A stretch of 64,000 bases of DNA from Acidobacteriota bacterium (GTDB taxonomy: Bacteria > Acidobacteriota > Aminicenantia > Aminicenantales > Saccharicenantaceae). Under the pieces are notes generated by a model. It was not told where the DNA came from. It ran no database searches and saw only the letters and a program-made list of their open reading frames with translations. Shown piece after piece: positions 1 to 7,581 of the stretch (the stretch's first letter is position 1; every line of letters starts with the position of its first letter). Location: contig JAKQUO010000023.1 of NCBI GenBank assembly GCA_029569255.1, positions 1 through 64,000 of the forward strand. Direction: 5' to 3'. Position numbers and translations under genes: made by a program.

Positions 1-80
1 GTCGTTTTGGCGTTGACCCACGCGTCCAGAGTTCCCCGCTGTTCAGGCGTCATGGGCAAAGCAGAGGCTGGTTTCCACAT
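1..80 (-). CDS. IS630-type transposase, N-terminal fragment cut by window edge
   Basis: Only the first 26 codons lie in the window. The start ATG is at 78-80 on the minus strand and the frame is open to base 1. The peptide begins MWKPASALPMTPEQRG and continues TLDAWVNAKT, which resembles the N-terminus of IS630-family transposases, where a prolyl/glutamyl stretch precedes the first helix-turn-helix. The DDE catalytic domain would lie outside the window. No ribosome-binding site is visible, and a good promoter ends only a few bases upstream of the ATG, so the message may be leaderless. The family call is from memory of similar N-termini and is moderate in certainty. Confidence 0.55.
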   Translation of the reverse strand, partial: MWKPASALPMTPEQRGTLDAWVNAKT

Positions 81-87
81 GCCGAGA

Positions 88-116
88 GCATAACACAAAC
101 CAATTACCATTGTCAA
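88..116 (-). promoter_or_regulatory. Sigma-70-like promoter of the transposase
   Basis: On the minus strand TTGACA (111-116) is followed after 17 bases by TTATGC (88-93). The -10 box ends 7 bases before the ATG at 80, so transcription would start at or next to the start codon. Confidence 0.5.
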
Positions 117-136
117 TATATTACTGAGACACTACA

Positions 137-343
137 CTAGCGGGGTTCCGTTTCCCGGCGCCGGTCGGCCGCGAGGACGCCGGCGATCATGAAGTCCCGG
201 GGGCTGACCTCCTGGATCCAGACGCGGATCGATTCGAGGGGGGCGCCGAGCGAGCCCTGGACGGCCGCGGTGACGGCCCCGAGCAGGGCCTTCTTCTGTT
301 CGGCCGTGCGCCCTTCGAGCAGGCGGATCTCGACGAGAGGCAT
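137..343 (-). CDS. 4-oxalocrotonate tautomerase-like protein
   Basis: This is a 68-residue protein of the 4-OT tautomerase family, small beta-alpha-beta enzymes that use the amino-terminal proline as base. After removal of Met the mature protein starts with Pro (MPLVEIRLLEGRT), and the typical AEQKKALL helix and SIRVWIQEV strand follow. Canonical members have about 62 residues, so a few extra residues (RETEPR) hang on at the C-terminus. The start is fixed by an AAAGGAG sequence 6 bases upstream. Its TAG stop lies at the presumed insertion-sequence end, so the tail and stop may have been altered by insertion. The substrate cannot be told from sequence. Confidence 0.85.
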   Translation of the reverse strand: MPLVEIRLLEGRTAEQKKALLGAVTAAVQGSLGAPLESIRVWIQEVSPRDFMIAGVLAADRRRETEPR

Positions 344-399
344 GATGGACTCCTTTCCCGCATTGTAGCGCCTTTGCCCGGCGCGCGGAAAGAGAGGGA

Positions 400-550
400 T
401 CCATTTTCCGCGGGTGGCTATGGGACCGGTTGCCAGGCGCTCGAGGCGCGTGGCGGGACATGTGCCGCCACGGCACGTGTCCCGTAGGCCCGAATGCCTG
501 AATGGGGACACGCACCGGGAGGACATGTCCCCATTCGCCGGTCCATCTGA
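400..550. repeat. Interspersed double-hairpin repeat, copy A
   Basis: This stretch of about 150 bases is homologous, in inverted orientation, to 58224-58366. It contains two 29-base imperfect palindromes: 455-483 (arms GGGACATGTGCCG and CGGCACGTGTCCC) and 504-532 (arms GGGGACACGCACC and GGACATGTCCCC). A shared leader CCATTTTC, GGGTGGCTATGG and GCCAGGCGCTCGAGGCGCGT precedes the hairpins in both copies. The structure resembles REP/BIME elements mobilised by Y1 (RAYT) transposases, but no such transposase lies in the window. Confidence 0.8.
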
Positions 551-581
551 GAAAGGCGGGCCTGGCCCCATCTCCTGAAGA

Positions 582-610
582 TTGACTTTGCGGCGGGCAT
601 TTGGAACAAT
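582..610 (+). promoter_or_regulatory. Putative sigma-70-type promoter for the STAS gene
   Basis: TTGACT at 582-587 and AACAAT at 605-610 are separated by 17 bases and lie 18 bases before the STAS start codon. The -10 match is weak, so this is a candidate only. Confidence 0.4.
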
Positions 611-628
611 ACCGGGAGAAAGCCGAGC

Positions 629-985
629 ATGGCACAGCCCCACATGACCATCAAGACGCGGGAGGCGGGCAAGGTCGTCATCTTCGACGTCGAGGGGGAG
701 ATCCGCCGCTCCGACGCCCCCCAGGCCACGCTCCACAGCCTGGTCGAGTCCCAGCTCGACCGGGGGAAGAGGATGGTCCTGGTCGATCTCCACGGCGTCA
801 GCTTCATCGACAGCTTCGGCATCGGGCAGATCCTGGCGAGCTACACCTCGACGCAGAACCAGGGCGGCGCGTTCAAGCTCTGCGGCATCTCCCAGAAGCT
901 CCTCCTCATCTTCCAGATCACCATGCTCCACAAGGTCCTCGAGATCCACGAGGACTGCGACCGGGCCCTGGAGAGCTTTGACTGA
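629..985 (+). CDS. STAS-domain anti-anti-sigma factor-like protein
   Basis: This 118-residue single-domain STAS protein resembles SpoIIAA/RsbV, which bind an anti-sigma kinase when unphosphorylated and release it when a conserved Ser is phosphorylated. The phospho-acceptor region reads GVSFIDSFGIGQIL, with Asp61-Ser62 in the expected place. It precedes a membrane protein, a PP2C-type phosphatase and an RsbW-like kinase on the same strand, which together make up a complete partner-switching set. No sigma factor is encoded nearby, so the controlled output is unknown. A purine-rich GGGAGAAAG about 10 bases upstream serves as ribosome-binding site. Confidence 0.85.
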   Translation: MAQPHMTIKTREAGKVVIFDVEGEIRRSDAPQATLHSLVESQLDRGKRMVLVDLHGVSFIDSFGIGQILASYTSTQNQGGAFKLCGISQKLLLIFQITMLHKVLEIHEDCDRALESFD

Positions 986-1017
986 GGCCCGGCCCGGGCG
1001 GGCCTGACGGGGGCCGC

Positions 1018-3582
1018 GTGACCCACGGCCGGATCGAGCGCTACCTGATCAGCCACGGCGACGTCCGCGGCGGCGAGGCCCGGGCGGCCCTGAACCTGGC
1101 CGCCTACTTCTTCTTCATCACCTTCACCTTCTACATCGTCAAGCCGGTCAAGGAGAGCGCCCTCATCTCCTTCCTCAGCCCGTCCTGGTGGCCCTACGCC
1201 GACCTGGTCACGGCCCTCCTCATCGGCTTCGTCGTCGCCCTGAACGTCCGCCTTCTCGACCGCGTCCCGCGCCGGACCTACCTGACGGCCTCGCTCCTGT
1301 TCTTCATGGCCGGCACGCTCGTCTTCGGGTACGTCTTCGACGTCCACCGGGCCGGCGCCGTCATGACGCCGGTCATCGATCCCTCGGGCATCGCCTTCAT
1401 CATCTGGGTCCAGGCCGTCGTCCCCGCGATCTGGGTCTACGCCGTCATCGCCTTCGCTTTCTGGACCGACGTCTTCGTCGCCACGTCGGTCACCCAGTTC
1501 TGGATCGCGGTCAACGACGTCTTCGACGCCCACCAGGCCAAGCGCCTGGTCGGCCTGTTCGTCACGGGCGGCCTGCTCGGCGGCATCGCCGGGTCGGCCG
1601 CGGCCGCCCTGGTCACGTTCGCCCGGGTCCTCAGGATCGAGGACCTCCTGCTCGCCGCCCCGGTCCCCCTGGCCCTGGCCGCCGTGACGGTCAATCTCGT
1701 CTACGCCGGCCGGCAGCGGGTCGACGCCGCCGTCGGGGACGGCCGCATCGGCGCCCCGGCCCGGGCCGGGGTCCTGGAGAGCTTCCGGGCGGTCCGGCGC
1801 AGCCGCTACCTCCTGCTCCTGGCCGGGATGCTGGCCTCGGCCATCGTCGCCGGAGCGCTCATCAACTACCAGTTCAAGCAGGTCCTCAAGTCCGCCTTCG
1901 AGAGCGCCGCGGAGCGGACCGCGTTCATCGCCGTGCTGTTCCTGGCCATCCTGGCCGTCTCGACCGCGCTCCATCTGGCCGCGACCGGCCGCTTTCTCAA
2001 GGCCTACGGCATCCGCTGGGCCATCGTCATCGCCCCGGCCGTCCTGCTCGCCGGCTCCCTGGCCGTGTTCGCCCTTCCGGCCGGGCTCCTGCTCGGCTGG
2101 GCCGCGCTCGTCCGGGGAGGCGACAAGCTCTTCGACAACACCCTCTGCCAGTCCGTCCGCGAGCTCCTCTACATCCCCGTGCCGGCCGACGTCAAGTACA
2201 AGGGCAAGATCTTCATCGACATGTTCGTCGCCAAGTTCGCCACGGGCCTGGGGGCCGTGCTGTTCGGGGCCCTCTACGCGCTCCGGCAGTTCGCCTACCG
2301 CAACGACGGGTCCATGGCCGGGACCCTGGCCGTCGTCCGCGAGACGGGCGTCCTGACGCTCGCCTTCCTGGCCCTTTGGCTGGTCATGACCCGGCTCGTC
2401 TACCGGGAGTACCCGGCCGTCCTCAAGAAGGACATCCGCCGGAAATGGGCCTCGGGGGACGAGGCGGTCGCCCGGCACGTCGACCTCGACCTGACCCTCC
2501 AGATCTTCAACACCATCCAGAGCCGGGAGCGGAGCTCGACGCTCTATTACATGAACCTGTTCAACCTGGTCCGCCGCGGCGGCCTGACCCCCGACCTGAA
2601 GGAGCTCCTCGGCATCAGGAGGGACGAAGCCAAGGCCCGGGCCCTGGACGCCCTCTTCGACGTCGGCGGCGGGTCCTTCCATCCCGGCCTCGAGGAGGCC
2701 CTGGCCGACGAGGAGTTCCGGAGCGAGGTCGATCTCGTCTTTCTCCTGCCCGCCTATCAGAAGGTCATGGGCGAACGGCTGGAAGGGATCGCCGGCTCGG
2801 CCTCGGAGGTCGACCGGGCCGAGGCCGCCAACAGCCTCAGCCGGATGGCCCCGACCGAGGCCGCCCTCCGGGCCCTCGGACGCCTCCTCGAAGACCCTTC
2901 GGCCGAGGTCGTCCTCTACGCCCTCATGAGCGCCGCCGTCCACCGCTTCCCCGGTCACGTCCCGGCCGTCGTCCGCCAGCTGGCCCGGCCCGCCACCCGT
3001 CCCGAGGCCCAGTCGACGCTGGCCGCCTACGGGCCCGGCGTCGTCGACGCCCTCGCCTCCGCGCTTCGGGACGAGGCCGAGCCCCTGGAGGTCCGCCGGG
3101 CCATCCCCGAGGTCCTGGCCCGCATCGGCACCCAGGACGCCGCCGACGTCCTCGTCGAGGCGCTGGCCCGCCGGAGCGAGGACCTCGAGGGGGCCCTCGT
3201 CGACGCCCTCTTCAAGGTCCGGACCGACCGCCCCGGCGTGCGCTTCCGGGACGCGGAGGTCCGGCCCGCGCTCCTCGGCCTCGTCCGGAAGGCCTGCGAC
3301 CTCGTCCTCGACCCGCCCGGCCCCGAGGCGGAGACCCGGGCGCTCCTGGACATCCGGGTCAGGCGGGCCTTCGAACTGCTGACGCTCCTGTACCCCCGGG
3401 AGGACGTCGTCAACGCCTATCAGAACATCCGCCAGGGGACGGCCCGGACGGCCGACTATTCCCTGGAGAGCCTCGACATCCTCCTCGACCGCGAGCTCAA
3501 GGAGCTCCTCCTGCCGCTCGTCGAGGACCTCCCGGCCGAGGAGCGGCGCCGGCGTCTGCGCCGGGCCCTGAGGTTGAAATGA
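1018..3582 (+). CDS. TLC/NTT-type nucleotide translocase-like membrane protein with C-terminal HEAT repeats
   Basis: This 854-residue protein has an N-terminal membrane half (about residues 20-460) with around 12 hydrophobic segments. It carries the family-like opening FYIVKPVKESALISFLSP and the loop KYKGKIFIDMFVAKF, both typical of ADP/ATP carrier (TLC/NTT) homologues. The second half (about 480-854) is soluble and helical with repeated two-helix units such as AALRALGRLLEDPSAEVVLYAL, read as HEAT repeats. True NTTs exchange ATP and ADP across membranes in intracellular bacteria and plastids; free-living relatives have untested substrates. The start is GTG with a weak ribosome-binding site. 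It lies 32 bases after the STAS gene and 43 bases before the phosphatase gene, which suggests a role in the same signalling module. A second NTT-like gene lies at 7582-8922. Confidence 0.75.
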   Translation: MTHGRIERYLISHGDVRGGEARAALNLAAYFFFITFTFYIVKPVKESALISFLSPSWWPYADLVTALLIGFVVALNVRLLDRVPRRTYLTASLLFFMAGTLVFGYVFDVHRAGAVMTPVIDPSGIAFIIWVQAVVPAIWVYAVIAFAFWTDVFVATSVTQFWIAVNDVFDAHQAKRLVGLFVTGGLLGGIAGSAAAALVTFARVLRIEDLLLAAPVPLALAAVTVNLVYAGRQRVDAAVGDGRIGAPARAGVLESFRAVRRSRYLLLLAGMLASAIVAGALINYQFKQVLKSAFESAAERTAFIAVLFLAILAVSTALHLAATGRFLKAYGIRWAIVIAPAVLLAGSLAVFALPAGLLLGWAALVRGGDKLFDNTLCQSVRELLYIPVPADVKYKGKIFIDMFVAKFATGLGAVLFGALYALRQFAYRNDGSMAGTLAVVRETGVLTLAFLALWLVMTRLVYREYPAVLKKDIRRKWASGDEAVARHVDLDLTLQIFNTIQSRERSSTLYYMNLFNLVRRGGLTPDLKELLGIRRDEAKARALDALFDVGGGSFHPGLEEALADEEFRSEVDLVFLLPAYQKVMGERLEGIAGSASEVDRAEAANSLSRMAPTEAALRALGRLLEDPSAEVVLYALMSAAVHRFPGHVPAVVRQLARPATRPEAQSTLAAYGPGVVDALASALRDEAEPLEVRRAIPEVLARIGTQDAADVLVEALARRSEDLEGALVDALFKVRTDRPGVRFRDAEVRPALLGLVRKACDLVLDPPGPEAETRALLDIRVRRAFELLTLLYPREDVVNAYQNIRQGTARTADYSLESLDILLDRELKELLLPLVEDLPAEERRRRLRRALRLK

Positions 3583-3625
3583 CCCGGGGCCGTCGTTTAG
3601 TATAGAAGACAGAGGGGCGAGAGCC

Positions 3626-5305
3626 ATGACCCGGCTTTACATCTATCCGAAGACGGGCGAGCCGTCGACCTTCCCGCTGGGACAGGGGCGGGTGACGATC
3701 GGCCGGGCCTCGACGAACGACATCGTCATGTCCGACCAGTACAGCTCCGGCCTCCACGCCGTCATCGTCCCGACCCCGAGGGGCTTCGCCCTTGTCGACC
3801 AGAAGAGCAAGAACGGGACCTTCCTCAACGGGCGGCGCGTCGAGGGCGAGATCGAGCTCGCCCGGGGCGACGACATCCGCATCGGCTCGACCCACTTCTA
3901 TTTCGACCGGGACGTCCAGCCGACCGTCGAGACGGTCGAGGGGACGACATTCACCCGCAGCTCCAACACCATCATCGGGGTACAGGACATCCTCCGGAAG
4001 CCGGACTCGGCCGCCGCGCCCCGGAAGACGCCCGGCGGCGGCCTCGGCACGCGGGGCTTCGAGCGGGACCGGAAGATGAGCGCCGTCCTCGGCGAGGTCA
4101 GCCAGGCCCTCATCTACCACATGCCGATCGACAGGCTCCTCGAGCACATCATGGACGTCCTCATCGAGCACCAGCCCATGGACCGGGGCGTGCTCATGCT
4201 CAAGGACGAGTCCGCCCAGGGCCTCGAGCCCAAGGTCATCCGGGTCCGGAACGCGGCCCTACGCGGCCAGAGCATCCTGGTCAGCCGGACCATCGTCAAC
4301 ACGGCCCTGGAGCGCAACTCGGCCATCCTCATCTCGGACATCCAGGCCGACGAGGGGCTCCGGGACCAGGACAGCGTCGTCCAGGCCCGGAGCCATTCGG
4401 CCATGTGCGTGCCGCTCTGGAACAACCAGGACATCATCGGCCTGATCTACTGCGACCGGGCCTCGCTCGTCGAGCCGTTCACCGAGGACGACCTCCGCCT
4501 CCTGACGCTGCTGGCCAACCTGGCCGCGGTCAAGATCGAGAACGCCCGCCTCTACGAGGAGGCCATCAAGGCCACGCTGGCCGAGCGGGAGATGACCCTG
4601 GCCGCCCAGGTCCAGAGGAACTTCCTGCCCCGCGGCGAGCCCGACTTCGCGCCTTACGACATCGGCGGCAGCGCCCGGGCCTGCCGTCACGTCGGGGGCG
4701 ACTACTACGACTATCTCCCCGTCGACGGGGACCGGCTGGCCGTCGTCATCGCCGACGTCTCGGGCGTCGGGGTCGGCGCCTCGCTGCTCATGGCCTCGCT
4801 CCGCGGCGCCCTCCACGAGCGGCCCCCGTCCGAGTTCGACCCGGGCGCCCTCGCGGCCAAGCTCAACGACTTCGTCTACGCCAGCTCCGACTCCCAGTGC
4901 TTCATCTCTTTCTTCCTGGCCGTCGTCGACCGCCGCGCCCACGAGGCGGTCTATGTCAACGCCGGGCACAACCCGCCCCTGCTCGTCCGGGCCGGGGGCC
5001 CGACCGAGGCCCTCGGTCCGACCGGCCTCTGCCTGGGCATGTTCCCGGCCCAGGCCTACGAGGAGCGGCGATTCGCCATGGCCCCCGGGGACGTCCTCTG
5101 CCTCTACACGGACGGGATCGTCGAGAGCCGCAAGGCCGGGGCCGAGGAATACGGCGACGCCCGGCTGGCCGAGCGGGTCCGCGAGTTCGGCGGCCTCAGG
5201 GCCGTCGAGATCCTGGAGCGCGTCTTCGACGACGTGTTCTCGTTCAGCGGCTGCGCCGAGGCCGGGGACGACATGACCCTGGTCGTGGTCAAACGGGACG
5301 GGTAG
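3626..5305 (+). CDS. FHA-GAF-PP2C (SpoIIE/RsbU-type) serine phosphatase
   Basis: This 559-residue regulator has three parts. An FHA domain at about residues 5-95 shows GRAST at 26-30 and KNGTFLNG at 62-69, and binds phosphothreonine peptides. A GAF sensor spans about 150-310. A SpoIIE-like PP2C phosphatase spans about 330-557, with metal-binding signatures GGDYYDY, ADVSGVGVGASLLMA, NAGHNPP, YTDGIVESR and DDMTLVVV. Such enzymes dephosphorylate the STAS partner and so drive partner switching. The natural substrate would be the STAS protein at 629-985, opposed by the kinase at 5324-5746. The FHA domain implies extra input from a Thr kinase. No membrane segment is present, so it is likely cytoplasmic. 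Confidence 0.9.
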   Translation: MTRLYIYPKTGEPSTFPLGQGRVTIGRASTNDIVMSDQYSSGLHAVIVPTPRGFALVDQKSKNGTFLNGRRVEGEIELARGDDIRIGSTHFYFDRDVQPTVETVEGTTFTRSSNTIIGVQDILRKPDSAAAPRKTPGGGLGTRGFERDRKMSAVLGEVSQALIYHMPIDRLLEHIMDVLIEHQPMDRGVLMLKDESAQGLEPKVIRVRNAALRGQSILVSRTIVNTALERNSAILISDIQADEGLRDQDSVVQARSHSAMCVPLWNNQDIIGLIYCDRASLVEPFTEDDLRLLTLLANLAAVKIENARLYEEAIKATLAEREMTLAAQVQRNFLPRGEPDFAPYDIGGSARACRHVGGDYYDYLPVDGDRLAVVIADVSGVGVGASLLMASLRGALHERPPSEFDPGALAAKLNDFVYASSDSQCFISFFLAVVDRRAHEAVYVNAGHNPPLLVRAGGPTEALGPTGLCLGMFPAQAYEERRFAMAPGDVLCLYTDGIVESRKAGAEEYGDARLAERVREFGGLRAVEILERVFDDVFSFSGCAEAGDDMTLVVVKRDG

Positions 5306-5323
5306 GGGGAGGGGAGGCGCGCC

Positions 5324-5746
5324 ATGGCGCGAACGGACGTCCGGGGGATCGTGGTTCCCGCGGCCCTCGGAGAGGTCGACCGGGTCCGGCGCTTCCTCAG
5401 AGACTACATCGCCGGGCTGGGGCTCGACGAGCAGGACAGCCTCAAGGTCGAGCTGGCCCTCCACGAGATCTGCGTCAACGTCGCGCTCTACGCCTACCCC
5501 GGGGAGCCCCGCGGCGACATGGCCGTCCGCGTCTGGCAGGAGGACGGGGCCCTTTTCATCGAGGTCCGGGACAGGGGCGTGCCCTTCAACCCGGTCAAGA
5601 AGAAGAACCCCAACGTGCTGGTCAGGCTGAGGCGGGAACTGCCCGGCGGGCTGGGTGTCTATTTCTACCGGACGCTCATGGACGGCCTGTCCTACAGGAG
5701 GGTCCGCGGGGAGAACGTCCTGACCGTCCGCAAATCCCTTCAGTAG
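5324..5746 (+). CDS. RsbW/SpoIIAB-like anti-sigma factor serine kinase
   Basis: This 140-residue GHKL-fold ATPase is of the HATPase_c_2 group. The N-box is ELALHEICVNVALYAYP (Glu48, Asn52), the G1 box is VRDRGVPFNP (Asp83) and the G2 region is GGLGVYFYRTLMD (108-120). Proteins of this size either bind a sigma factor or phosphorylate a STAS partner. It starts 18 bases after the phosphatase gene with a GGGGAGG ribosome-binding site and ends the module. Its stop overlaps by 7 bases the stop of the convergent lipoprotein gene at 5740-6618. Confidence 0.88.
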   Translation: MARTDVRGIVVPAALGEVDRVRRFLRDYIAGLGLDEQDSLKVELALHEICVNVALYAYPGEPRGDMAVRVWQEDGALFIEVRDRGVPFNPVKKKNPNVLVRLRRELPGGLGVYFYRTLMDGLSYRRVRGENVLTVRKSLQ

Positions 5747-6618
5747 AGGACCTTGGCCTCCCCGTTGACCTTGACGAGCCTGGCGATCTCCCGCAGGACG
5801 AGGTCGCGCCGGACGAGCACGGCCCCGATCTCCTCGTCCGTGAGGTACTCGCCGACGACCGCCCGGACGGTCGCGGCGTCGAGGGCCCTGACCCTGTCGA
5901 CGACGGCCCGCGGCAGCTCGCTCATGAGCCGGGGGCCTTCGGGGTTCTTGGCCGAGTAGAGGAGGCTCCCGGTGAACCGGGCCGCGGTCCGGAAGGACCG
6001 GGAGTGGTCGATGAGGACCATCCGCCAGTCGGGCGTGATCAGGATCTGGTTGGCGTGACGGTCCTCGTTGGCGATGAGGTTGTCGAAGAGCCGCTGCAGG
6101 TAGGTGGCCCGGTTCCAGGAGAAGGCCTTGGCCGGCGGCATCTTGATGTTCCTCTCCAGGCGCTCTTTGAGGGAGATGCAGCCGTCGACCCAGTACTGGC
6201 AGGAGCCCCGCTCGTCACGGAAGCGCCGCTCGACCGTCGGCGGGACCAGGCCCAGGCCGAGGTGCTTGTCGAGCCGGTAGGCGGCGATCTCGTAGGTCCA
6301 GCCCTCCCAGTAGCCGCCCATGCGGCCCCGGGCGTTCTTCCACAGGCCCCGGTGGACCGTCTCGCCTTTCTTGAGGGTCAGGACCCACGGCGAGGTCACG
6401 GCCTCGGCGCCGACGATCTGCGCGCTCGCGACGACCTCCGCCGTCCGGAGGAAGTCCTCCCAGCGTTCGCGGCTTTCGAGCTCGCCGGGGGTGAACTGGG
6501 GCGCTCCGGGGGAAGGGCCGCCGGAGGCGGCGGCCGACCGGCCCGCCGGCGGCTCCGGGCCGGCGCAGGCCAGGAGGAGGCCGGCGGCCAGAAAGGCCGT
6601 CGCCAGGCGTTTGTCCAT
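5740..6618 (-). CDS. Lipoprotein with PI3/4-kinase-like catalytic domain (paralogue 1)
   Basis: This 292-residue protein starts with a lipoprotein signal (LLLAC, Cys18), so it should be exported and lipid-anchored. Residues 65-290 look like an atypical kinase: a strand pair with PWVLTLKKG and GLWK (Lys94 as possible ATP-binding lysine), helix YEIAAYRLDK (Glu110), catalytic loop NLIANEDRHANQIL (Asp186, His188, Asn190) and metal-binding segment LIDHSRSF (Asp204). The order resembles type II PI4-kinase, HipA and FAM20-like folds. The kinase reading is inference from motif spacing; no family name is certain. It is the last gene of a four-gene operon containing two paralogues (6683-7522 and the C-terminus of 8946-10820). 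A lipid, protein or sugar substrate is possible. Confidence 0.6.
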   Translation of the reverse strand: MDKRLATAFLAAGLLLACAGPEPPAGRSAAASGGPSPGAPQFTPGELESRERWEDFLRTAEVVASAQIVGAEAVTSPWVLTLKKGETVHRGLWKNARGRMGGYWEGWTYEIAAYRLDKHLGLGLVPPTVERRFRDERGSCQYWVDGCISLKERLERNIKMPPAKAFSWNRATYLQRLFDNLIANEDRHANQILITPDWRMVLIDHSRSFRTAARFTGSLLYSAKNPEGPRLMSELPRAVVDRVRALDAATVRAVVGEYLTDEEIGAVLVRRDLVLREIARLVKVNGEAKVLY

Positions 6619-6682
6619 CGTGCTCTCCGTCCCTCCGGGCCTCGCGGGCGGACCCGGCCCGGCCTCGGCATCGGCCTCGGTA

Positions 6683-7522
6683 TCAGTAGATGACGGCCGC
6701 CTCGCCCCACTCCCGGACCATCTCGTCGATCTCCTTGAGCAGGAGCCCCCGGCGGGCGATGACGGCCTTGATCTCCCGGTCGGTCAGGGTCATCCCCACG
6801 GCCGCCTTGACGCTCTCGAAGGTCAGTTTCCGGACCTCGTCGACGAACCAGCGGGGCAGGCGCCGGAACAGCCACGGCGCCCCCTGGGAGGACCTCTTGA
6901 TCCCGTACCGGCCGAACATCAGCCGCTTGACGTGCTCGCCGGTCGAGCGGAAGGCCCGGGAGTGGTCGAAGATGATGGTCCGCCAATCCTCGGTGTAGAG
7001 GATGTTCTGCTGGGTCCGGTCGTCGTTGGCGACGAGGCTGTCCCAGGCCCGGGTGAGGTACTTCATCTTCTCGGTGCGGTCGAGGGCCTCGTCGGGGATG
7101 CGGATGCCCTCCTCCATGACCTCGAGCAGGCTGTGCTTGTTCTCGGCCCAGAGGACGAGGGCCCCTTTCCGGCCCTGGAACTCGCGCTCGACGGCGGGCG
7201 GGACCATGTTCAGGCCGATGAGCTTGTCCAGCCGGTAGGCCGCGATCTCGTACTGCCAGCCCTCGAGATAGCCGCCCATCATGCCGTGGGGGTCCTTCCA
7301 GGCGGCCTTGCCCTCGACGTCGCCTTTCCTGAGATAGAGCTTCCAGGGCCTGGTCACGCCCTCGCCGATGGGCTCGGCCCGGACGATCTCGGCCGTGAGC
7401 AGGAACTCCTCCTGGGCCTCGCGCCGAGCGACCTCCTCCGGACGGAACTGGGCCGGGGCCGGCCGCGGCGCGGCGGCCAGTGCGGCGGCCAGGGACAGGA
7501 CGATGGCGGCGCTGCGCGTCAT
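6683..7522 (-). CDS. Exported PI3/4-kinase-like protein (paralogue 2)
   Basis: This 279-residue protein begins with a Sec-type signal (about residues 1-25, ending APAQF), with start chosen at 7522 because GGGGAGG lies 6 bases upstream; an upstream in-frame start at 7585 would bury the signal. It aligns along its length with the protein at 5740-6618: PWKLYLRKG then AAWKD (Lys76), YEIAAYRLDK (Glu92), SLVANDDRTQQNIL and IFDHSRAF (Asp186). The catalytic-loop His of paralogue 1 is Thr here (DDRT), while the flanking Asp, Arg and Asn are kept. It lies 59 bases after the NTT-like gene and 64 bases before paralogue 1. Function is inferred only. Confidence 0.6.
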   Translation of the reverse strand: MTRSAAIVLSLAAALAAAPRPAPAQFRPEEVARREAQEEFLLTAEIVRAEPIGEGVTRPWKLYLRKGDVEGKAAWKDPHGMMGGYLEGWQYEIAAYRLDKLIGLNMVPPAVEREFQGRKGALVLWAENKHSLLEVMEEGIRIPDEALDRTEKMKYLTRAWDSLVANDDRTQQNILYTEDWRTIIFDHSRAFRSTGEHVKRLMFGRYGIKRSSQGAPWLFRRLPRWFVDEVRKLTFESVKAAVGMTLTDREIKAVIARRGLLLKEIDEMVREWGEAAVIY

Positions 7523-7581
7523 GCCGGGCCTCCCCTCGAACGAACGCTTCGAGAACATCTTAGCCCTCCCGGCCCCGGATT

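Larger units (their letters stand above)
1..136 (-). mobile_element. End of an IS630-like insertion sequence (boundary approximate)
   Basis: The transposase start, its promoter and an AT-rich stretch (81-136) contrast with the GC-rich surroundings and should hold one terminus of the element. On the minus strand the stretch next to the tautomerase stop reads TAGTGTAGTGTCTCAG, a plausible terminal repeat beginning at a TA dinucleotide, the usual IS630 target. The other terminus is not in the window, so neither the inverted repeat nor the target duplication can be verified. Confidence 0.4.

Noticed and set aside
400-550. CRISPR array
   Set aside because: There are only two palindromes, no regular spacers, and no cas gene in the window.
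841-3627. A minus-strand open frame of over 900 codons opposite the NTT-HEAT gene
   Set aside because: It is acidic low-complexity sequence without family likeness and lies exactly over a gene with membrane segments and HEAT repeats.
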